Shown here piece by piece: positions 58,523 through 64,000 of a stretch of 64,000 nucleotides of DNA. Position numbers and translations under genes: made by a program. The DNA is from Cronobacter sakazakii. Its GTDB lineage: Bacteria > Pseudomonadota > Gammaproteobacteria > Enterobacterales > Enterobacteriaceae. The notes under the pieces are model-generated. The model had not been told where the DNA came from and searched no databases. It saw only the letters and a program-made list of their open reading frames with translations. Positions within the stretch are counted from its first letter, which is position 1; every line of letters begins with the position of its first letter. The DNA is taken from contig NZ_CP011047.1 in assembly GCF_000982825.1 (NCBI RefSeq), positions 62,001-126,000 of the forward strand. Reading direction: 5' to 3'.

Positions 58523-58552
58523 AAAAAAGCCCTCCTCGCGAGGGCTTTTTTT
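58523..58552. terminator. bidirectional terminator between panD and yadE
   Basis: GCCCTC and GAGGGC pair around a 5-nt loop, with six A before and a run of T after, between the convergent panD and yadE. Confidence 0.9.
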
Positions 58553-59798
58553 ATCCCTGCGGCTGGTTACTGATGATTTTCGACATCGTTTCCAGCGAAT
58601 CGGTGCGCAGAATATAGAGCCGCTTTAACAGATACGGGTTATCGCCCGGCTTCACTTTGCCCTTCACCGTTGTCACCGCCAGATGAAACCCGGCGTCGCC
58701 CGCCGCCTTCACGGCTTTGTCGTCATACCCGCCGAACGGATAAGAGAGAAACAGCACGTGCGGATTAAACTGCGAGAGCGCGCGGCGCGAACGCTGATAA
58801 TCAAAGAGAATGTTGTGATATGTGCGGCTTAACAGAATCGGATGGCGCGCTCCGTCGGTGCGGTGCAGAAAATGGGTGTGCGACTGGATATCAAACACGT
58901 CCTGAATCGCTTTCAGCTCCGACACGCTCATAAACTGGAGCGTTTTTGGATCCCACCGCTGCGGATGGCGCTTGATGCGCGACGAGATAATAAACGCCGT
59001 CGCCTTAAAGCCATATTCTTTCATCACCGGATACGCATAGCGGTAGACCGATTTCAGGCCATCGTCGAAGGTGATCGCCACCGCGCGGGCGGGAAGATTA
59101 ATGCGGTTATGCACGTAGCCGTCGAGATCGTAGAGGCTAATCGTCGCGTAGCCCTGGTCGCGCAGCCACGTCATCTGGTTGCTGAACGCGCGCACGGACG
59201 TGGTGGTGGAGGTGTGGCGAAACCGGGTGTTCTCTTCATCGCGCAGAATGTGGTGGTACGTCAGCACCGGAATGCCGTTATCCTCCTGCGCGTCCAGGCT
59301 ACTGATATAGCCCAGCCGATCGCCAATGCGGATCTGATACCAGGTCTGGTTCAGCCTGTCTTTCAGCTTGCCGACAATCGGGTAACGCAGATTTTCGGCC
59401 AGCGTGCCGAACGGTTCGCTGTTCACGTCCGGTTCGTTGTAGATAGTGACATCCCGCCAGGTCAGCAAATTTTGATTGCTGAGCGGCTTATTCAGATCGC
59501 CCAGGCTGTCCGTCACGCGTTTTTTGCCCTGTACGTCGGTCAGGTGGGCTTTGTCGATAAACCCGGTGCCGAAGCCAAATCGAAATTCATAGTAGTCAGC
59601 GGCAATCGGCACCACGGCAAGCAACTGCCCTTCACGAATGATACCAACCGTCTGCACGTTATCACCGACCTTCGCCCAGATCGCGGCATCTTCGGTAATT
59701 TGCATATATTGCGGGGAGGGTTGCTCGCTACCAAGCAGGCTGGCCTGCGCGACGCCTGCCACCAGAAGGAGCAGACACAAAAAGAGACGATTTAGCAT
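58551..59798 (-). CDS. yadE: polysaccharide deacetylase family protein YadE
   Basis: Encodes 415 aa (E. coli 409). A signal peptide (about residues 1-19) is followed by an SH3-like region and then a NodB-type carbohydrate esterase 4 domain with FDDG and SHTH metal motifs (ITFDDGLKS, IQSHTHFLH) and the YPFGGYDDKA motif. It likely removes acetyl groups from a periplasmic or surface glycan, but the substrate is unknown. The ATG at 59798 begins the signal peptide. The E. coli neighbour yadI is absent. Confidence 0.92.
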   Translation of the reverse strand: MLNRLFLCLLLLVAGVAQASLLGSEQPSPQYMQITEDAAIWAKVGDNVQTVGIIREGQLLAVVPIAADYYEFRFGFGTGFIDKAHLTDVQGKKRVTDSLGDLNKPLSNQNLLTWRDVTIYNEPDVNSEPFGTLAENLRYPIVGKLKDRLNQTWYQIRIGDRLGYISSLDAQEDNGIPVLTYHHILRDEENTRFRHTSTTTSVRAFSNQMTWLRDQGYATISLYDLDGYVHNRINLPARAVAITFDDGLKSVYRYAYPVMKEYGFKATAFIISSRIKRHPQRWDPKTLQFMSVSELKAIQDVFDIQSHTHFLHRTDGARHPILLSRTYHNILFDYQRSRRALSQFNPHVLFLSYPFGGYDDKAVKAAGDAGFHLAVTTVKGKVKPGDNPYLLKRLYILRTDSLETMSKIISNQPQG

Positions 59799-59924
59799 AG
59801 GAATGAAAGAACAGTCACTGCCAGAGGTGAAATTATGCACATTTTAACAAAAGTGACATGAATACCAAGCCCGGTTGTTATTTATTGCACCTTACACATT
59901 CCGGGCACGGGTCGCGGGCGACGC

Positions 59925-59950
59925 GCTGGCGTGAATGTTTCCACGCCAGC
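59925..59950 (-). other. hairpin after yadH
   Basis: GCTGGCGTG and CACGCCAGC (59925-59933, 59942-59950) make a perfect 9-bp stem with an 8-nt loop, 12 nt beyond the yadH stop. There is no T run on the minus strand, so it may stabilise the 3' end or act with Rho. Confidence 0.5.
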
Positions 59951-59962
59951 ACGCTGAGTCTG

Positions 59963-60733
59963 TCAGGAGCGCAGGCCGCGTCCGCGGCTGATGAGATACC
60001 AGCACAGCAGATAGAACGCGATGATAAAGCACGCCAGCACCGCAACGGTAAACAGCAGCGGGACATCGGTTATCCCGAGGAAACCAAAGCGGAAGCCGCT
60101 TATCATGTAGACGATCGGGTTTAAATGCGACAGCGCCTGCCAGAACGGCGGCAGCAGCGTCAGCGAATAAAACACCCCGCCGAGATAAGTCAGCGGCGTC
60201 AGCACGAACGTCGGGATCAGGCTGATGTCGTCAAAGGTTTTGGCGAATACGGCGTTCAGCAGCCCGGCGAGCGAGAACAGAATAGCGGTCATCAGCAGCG
60301 TCAGGGCGACAAACAGCCATGAGTGCACCTGGAACGGCACGAAAAACAGCGACACCGCCGTCACCAGAATACCGACGCACAACCCGCGCGCCACACCACC
60401 GCCCACGTAACCGGCGATAATCACATGCGTCGGCACCGGTGCCACCAGCAGCTCTTCGATATTGCGCTGGAACTTGGCGCTAAAGAAGGACGACGCCACG
60501 TTCGCGTAAGAGTTGGTGATCACCGCCATCATGATAAGGCCCGGCACGATAAACTGCATGTACGTAAAGCCATGCATTTCGCCGATACGCGAGCCGATAA
60601 GATTGCCGAAAATAATAAAATAGAGGGTCATGGTGATGACCGGCGGCACCAGGGTCTGCACCCAGATACGGGCAAAACGGTTCACCTCTTTCGCCCAGAT
60701 ACTTTTCAGGGCGACCCAGTAAAGCTGCATCAT
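59963..60733 (-). CDS. yadH: ABC-2 type transporter permease YadH
   Basis: Encodes 256 aa, as in E. coli. It has six predicted membrane helices and the ABC-2 permease signature (NPIVYMISGFRFGFLG). With YadG it forms an exporter of unknown substrate. The start overlaps the yadG stop by 4 nt, so the two are coupled. Confidence 0.93.
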   Translation of the reverse strand: MMQLYWVALKSIWAKEVNRFARIWVQTLVPPVITMTLYFIIFGNLIGSRIGEMHGFTYMQFIVPGLIMMAVITNSYANVASSFFSAKFQRNIEELLVAPVPTHVIIAGYVGGGVARGLCVGILVTAVSLFFVPFQVHSWLFVALTLLMTAILFSLAGLLNAVFAKTFDDISLIPTFVLTPLTYLGGVFYSLTLLPPFWQALSHLNPIVYMISGFRFGFLGITDVPLLFTVAVLACFIIAFYLLCWYLISRGRGLRS

Positions 60734-61656
60734 GCGCGCTCTCCTTGTTTTTCATTCACCAGCGTGACGAACAGCTCTTCAAGACGGTTCGCTTTGTTGC
60801 GCATACTCAGCACCTGAACACCCTGCGCGGTCAGCTGATTAAAAACGCTGTTAATGCCCTGCTCGCGCAGTACTTCCACCTCAAGCGTCGAGGTATCTAC
60901 CAGACGATACTGATAACCTTCAAGCTTCGGCAGCGGGCTTTTCGCCGCCAGATCGAGGATAAACGTCTCCGATTTAAGTTTAGAGAGCAGCGATTTCATC
61001 GAGGTGTTCTCCACCAGCTCTCCGCGCTGGATGATGCCGATATTGCGGCACAGCATCTCCGCTTCTTCGAGATAGTGGGTGGTGAGGATAATCGTGGTGC
61101 CTTTATCGTTGAGATCTTTAAGAAAGCCCCACATTGAACGGCGCAGTTCGATATCCACGCCTGCCGTCGGTTCATCAAGAATCAGCAGTTTCGGCTCATG
61201 CATCAGCGCGCGGGCGATCATCAGACGACGCTTCATCCCGCCCGAGAGCATACGCGCGCGTTCGTTGCGTTTTTCCCACAGATCGAGCTGATTTAAATAC
61301 TTTTCGCTGCGTGCAATCGCTTCGCGACGCTCAACGCCGTAGTAGCCCGCCTGGTTGACGACGATCTGCTGCACGGTCTCGAAGGGGTTGAAGTTAAACT
61401 CCTGCGGCACCAGCCCAAGCTGGCGTTTGGCGTTAACCACATCCCGTTCCAGATCGTACCCAAACACGCGCACCCGACCGGACGTTTTATTGACCAGCGA
61501 GCTGATAATACCGATGGTGGTGGATTTACCGGCCCCGTTCGGCCCCAGCAGCGCGTAGAAATCTCCCGCTTCGACTTGTAAATCAATGCCGCGCAGCGCC
61601 TGTACGCCGCCGGGATATGTCTTTTTAAGCTGCTCCAGTTCCAGTGCAATGGTCAT
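60730..61656 (-). CDS. yadG: ABC transporter ATP-binding protein YadG
   Basis: Encodes 308 aa, as in E. coli. Walker A GPNGAGKST is at residues 38-46, the signature is LSGGMKRRL, and Walker B is LLILDEPTAGVD. A C-terminal extension of about 85 residues follows, as in DrrA-type exporters. It pairs with YadH; the cargo is unknown. It diverges from can. Confidence 0.94.
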   Translation of the reverse strand: MTIALELEQLKKTYPGGVQALRGIDLQVEAGDFYALLGPNGAGKSTTIGIISSLVNKTSGRVRVFGYDLERDVVNAKRQLGLVPQEFNFNPFETVQQIVVNQAGYYGVERREAIARSEKYLNQLDLWEKRNERARMLSGGMKRRLMIARALMHEPKLLILDEPTAGVDIELRRSMWGFLKDLNDKGTTIILTTHYLEEAEMLCRNIGIIQRGELVENTSMKSLLSKLKSETFILDLAAKSPLPKLEGYQYRLVDTSTLEVEVLREQGINSVFNQLTAQGVQVLSMRNKANRLEELFVTLVNEKQGERA

Positions 61657-61764
61657 GAAAGTACAGTCACCTTATTTTCTTGCAGAAGTTGTGTGGTTTA
61701 AAAAAAAGTTTAGTTGCCCTATATTACCCCAACGCAATTGTCTGGTTACAGGTCGTTAACCTCT

Positions 61765-62427
61765 ATGAAAGATATCAGCACACTTATTAGTAATAACGAA
61801 ATCTGGTCAAAAATGCTGGTCAAAGAAGACCCTGGCTTTTTTGAACGTCTGGCGAAAGCGCAGAAACCGCGCTTCCTGTGGATCGGTTGTTCCGACAGCC
61901 GCGTACCGGCTGAACGCCTCACTGGCCTTGAGCCGGGCGAGATCTTCGTTCACCGCAACGTGGCGAACCTGGTTATCCACACCGACCTTAACTGCCTCTC
62001 CGTCGTTCAGTACGCGGTGGACGTGCTGGAAGTGGAGCACATCATCATCTGTGGTCACTACGGCTGCGGCGGCGTGCAGGCGGCGGTGGAGAACCCGGAG
62101 CTGGGCCTGATTAACAACTGGCTGCTGCACATTCGCGACATCTGGCTGAAACACAACGCCCTGCTGAGCGAGCTGCCGCAGGAAAAACGTCTCGACACTC
62201 TGTGCGAGCTGAACGTGATGGAGCAGGTTTATAACCTTGGCCACTCCACCATCATGCAGTCCGCCTGGAAACGCGGCCAGAACGTCACGCTGCACGGCTG
62301 GGCGTATGGCATTCACGACGGCCTGCTGCGCGATCTGGACGTGACCGCGACCGACCGCGAAACGCTGGAGCAGGGTTACCGCAAAGGCGTATCCAACATC
62401 CAGAAAACACACGCCAGCCATAAATAA
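61765..62427 (+). CDS. can: beta-class carbonic anhydrase
   Basis: Encodes 220 aa, as in E. coli Can. It interconverts CO2 and bicarbonate and is needed for growth in air because it supplies bicarbonate to carboxylases such as AccABCD. Zinc ligands are Cys42 and Asp44 in GCSDSR and the His and Cys of CGHYGCGGV. The ATG at 61765 is chosen over an ATG 51 nt upstream, as it gives the standard start. It converges with hpt. Confidence 0.96.
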   Translation: MKDISTLISNNEIWSKMLVKEDPGFFERLAKAQKPRFLWIGCSDSRVPAERLTGLEPGEIFVHRNVANLVIHTDLNCLSVVQYAVDVLEVEHIIICGHYGCGGVQAAVENPELGLINNWLLHIRDIWLKHNALLSELPQEKRLDTLCELNVMEQVYNLGHSTIMQSAWKRGQNVTLHGWAYGIHDGLLRDLDVTATDRETLEQGYRKGVSNIQKTHASHK

Positions 62428-62442
62428 GGGCGAGCGTGACAT

Positions 62443-62470
62443 AAAAAAAGGGGCCGGTGGCCCCTTTTTT
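62443..62470. terminator. bidirectional terminator between can and hpt
   Basis: GGGGCC and GGCCCC pair around a 3-nt loop, flanked by seven A and six T, in the 54-nt convergent gap. Confidence 0.92.
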
Positions 62471-62481
62471 GTGCGCCGGAT

Positions 62482-63018
62482 TTACTCTTCCAGCATCACC
62501 ACGTTGCCGATATACGGCAGATGACGATAGCGCTGGGCATAATCGATGCCGTAGCCCACCACAAATTTATCCGGGATCGAGAAGCCGACATACTCCACTT
62601 CGACGTCCACTTCACGGCGCGACGGTTTATCGAGCAGCGTACAGATGGCGAGCGATTTCGGCTCGCGCAGGCTCAGGATTTCACGCACTTTGGAGAGCGT
62701 GTTGCCGGAGTCGATAATATCTTCGACGATCAGCACATCTTTACCGCGGATATCTTCATCCAGATCTTTGAGGATTTTGACATCGCGCGTGGAAGACATG
62801 CCGCTGCCGTAGCTGGAGGCGGTCATAAAATCGACTTCATGCGCCACGTGAACCTGACGGCACAGGTCCGCCATGAACATAAAAGAGCCGCGCAGCAGCC
62901 CTACCAGCACCATTTCGCTGCCGCTGTCCTGATAACGCTCAGTAATCTGACGCCCCAGTTCTTCAACGCGTGCCTTAATTTCCGCCTCGGAAATCATCAC
63001 TTCAACAGTATGTTTCAT
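62482..63018 (-). CDS. hpt: hypoxanthine phosphoribosyltransferase
   Basis: Encodes 178 aa. It salvages hypoxanthine, and weakly guanine, to nucleotides with PRPP. The type I PRTase motif VLIVEDIIDSGNTL binds the PRPP ribose phosphate, and LVGLLRGSFMFMADL and DKFVVGYGIDYAQRYRHLP line the base site. It diverges from gcd across 192 nt that hold a CRP site. Confidence 0.96.
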   Translation of the reverse strand: MKHTVEVMISEAEIKARVEELGRQITERYQDSGSEMVLVGLLRGSFMFMADLCRQVHVAHEVDFMTASSYGSGMSSTRDVKILKDLDEDIRGKDVLIVEDIIDSGNTLSKVREILSLREPKSLAICTLLDKPSRREVDVEVEYVGFSIPDKFVVGYGIDYAQRYRHLPYIGNVVMLEE

Positions 63019-63145
63019 ATCGCTAACCGTTTGATTTAAAAATAAATCAGCGTTACCAACGGTGCCTGCCGCCGGTAACGCTCGATAAGCGGGGCAGTAT
63101 ACCAGTAAAACGCCCGTCCGACAGAAAAGTGCGAAAAGCTCTTTT

Positions 63146-63161
63146 TGTGATTAAGATCACA
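63146..63161. promoter_or_regulatory. CRP binding site between hpt and gcd
   Basis: TGTGA, six bases, then TCACA: a perfect match to the conserved halves of the CRP consensus. It overlaps the -35 box of the gcd promoter, a place from which CRP would block RNA polymerase. For E. coli, negative control of gcd by cAMP has been reported. It could also act on hpt. Confidence 0.75.
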
Positions 63162-63179
63162 TATGTTAACAACTATAAT
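63151..63179 (+). promoter_or_regulatory. gcd promoter
   Basis: A consensus TATAAT (63174-63179) lies 17 nt after TTAAGA (63151-63156). It would start transcription about 25 nt before the gcd ATG. The -35 box lies inside the CRP palindrome. Confidence 0.7.
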
Positions 63180-63210
63180 AACTTGCTACTTAAAAATTAA
63201 GAGTGTGGTT

Positions 63211-64000
63211 ATGGCAGAAACAAAAAAGACACAATCACGACTTCTCGTGATGCTCACAGCCCTGTTCGCAGCATTATCAGGGCTGTATTTATTGGTTGGT
63301 GGTATATGGCTGGTTTCAATTGGTGGTTCCTGGTACTACCCCATCGCCGGGGTGGGTATGCTGGCGACCGCCTGGCTGCTGTGGAGACGTAACGCTGCGG
63401 CGCTGTGGCTCTACGCTATCATCTTATTAGGCACAATGGCGTGGGGCATCTGGGAAGTCGGCTTCGACTTCTGGGCGCTGACGCCGCGCTGCGACGTCCT
63501 GGTGTTCTTCGGCGTATGGCTGATTCTGCCATTCGTCTGGCGTCGCCTCAGCACGCCGTCCCGCGCAGGCGTACCGGCGCTGCTGGTCTCGCTTATCATC
63601 ACCGCGGGGCTGCTCTTCTGGGCGGGCTTTAACGATCCGCAGGAAATCAACGGCACCCTCAGCGCGGACAGCACCCCTGCCGCCGTGAACGGCAGCCAGA
63701 GCATTCCTGACGGCGACTGGCCGGCTTACGGGCGTAACCAGGAAGGCCAGCGTTACTCTCCGCTCAAGCAGATCAACACCGACAACGTTCACAAGCTGAA
63801 AGAAGCCTGGGTGTTCCGCACCGGTGACCTGAAGCTGCCGACCGATCCGGGTGAGATCACCAACGAAGTGACGCCGATTAAAGTCGGTGACACCCTGTTC
63901 CTCTGCACCGCGCACCAGCATCTTTTCGCCGTTGATGCCGCAACCGGTAAAGAGAAATGGCACTTCGATCCGCAGCTGAATACCAATCCGTCATTCCAGC
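63211..64000 (+). CDS. gcd: membrane-bound PQQ glucose dehydrogenase, 5' part
   Basis: The first 263 codons are visible; the gene runs out of the window. Gcd oxidises glucose to gluconolactone in the periplasm and passes electrons to ubiquinone; it needs the cofactor PQQ. Five hydrophobic helices (about residues 13-140) anchor it, and the PQQ beta-propeller begins after them (DGDWPAYGRNQEGQRYSPL, then LFAVDAATGKEKWHFDP). Whether the host makes PQQ cannot be seen here. Confidence 0.94.
   Translation, partial: MAETKKTQSRLLVMLTALFAALSGLYLLVGGIWLVSIGGSWYYPIAGVGMLATAWLLWRRNAAALWLYAIILLGTMAWGIWEVGFDFWALTPRCDVLVFFGVWLILPFVWRRLSTPSRAGVPALLVSLIITAGLLFWAGFNDPQEINGTLSADSTPAAVNGSQSIPDGDWPAYGRNQEGQRYSPLKQINTDNVHKLKEAWVFRTGDLKLPTDPGEITNEVTPIKVGDTLFLCTAHQHLFAVDAATGKEKWHFDPQLNTNPSFQ

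Overview
The window is a stretch of enterobacterial core chromosome. The gene order follows the E. coli K-12 region from gcd to rof in reverse orientation, and nearly every protein matches its E. coli family member in length and motifs. The sequence looks richer in GC than E. coli. A GH19 chitinase next to accA, a small cytochrome c behind tilS, and the absence of several E. coli genes point to a Cronobacter-like member of the Enterobacteriaceae. That genus call is an inference from gene content, not a computed match.

Layout. 1-96 (+) is the 3' end of rof. 144-4405 (-) carries a c-type cytochrome, tilS, gloA2/yaeR and ldcC. 4553-6300 (-) is a secreted GH19 chitinase broken by a frameshift. 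6464-22606 (-) is the long envelope and replication block dxr, uppS, cdsA, rseP, bamA, skp, lpxD, fabZ, lpxA, lpxB, rnhB, dnaE, accA. 22731-26062 (-) is rpsB, tsf, pyrH, frr. 26372-31251 (+) is map, glnD, dapD, yaeH. 31330-34412 (-) is dgt and degP. 34505-36633 (+) is mtnN, btuF, yadS. 36687-38516 (-) is clcA and erpA. 38688-39968 (+) is hemL, followed by a cluster of GTAG-headed REP-like repeats. 40180-46095 (-) is the ferrichrome operon fhuACDB. 46370-51434 (-) is hrpB and mrcB. 51506-58506 (+) is thpR, sfsA, dksA, gluQ, pcnB, folK, panB, panC, panD. 58551-61656 (-) is yadG, yadH and yadE. 61765-62427 (+) is can, 62482-63018 (-) is hpt, and the window ends inside gcd (+).

How the genes work together. 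The long minus-strand block joins isoprenoid and lipid carrier synthesis (dxr, uppS), phospholipid precursor (cdsA), the sigma-E protease (rseP), outer-membrane protein assembly (bamA, skp), lipid A synthesis (lpxD, lpxA, lpxB), fatty acid synthesis (fabZ, accA) and DNA replication (dnaE, rnhB). rpsB-tsf-pyrH-frr serve translation and UTP synthesis. fhuACDB is a full ferrichrome importer behind Fur-like boxes. panB, panC and panD make pantothenate.

Nothing here looks like a new defence or mobile system; most of the window is ordinary core genome. The most interesting points are local: the frameshifted chitinase, a second divergent copy of the dnaE tail between dnaE and accA, the cytochrome c overlapping tilS, an AUU start for pcnB, a FhuA without the cysteine pair of its gating loop, the REP cluster, and a CRP palindrome lying on the gcd promoter. 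No tRNA, rRNA, CRISPR array, insertion sequence or prophage was recognised.
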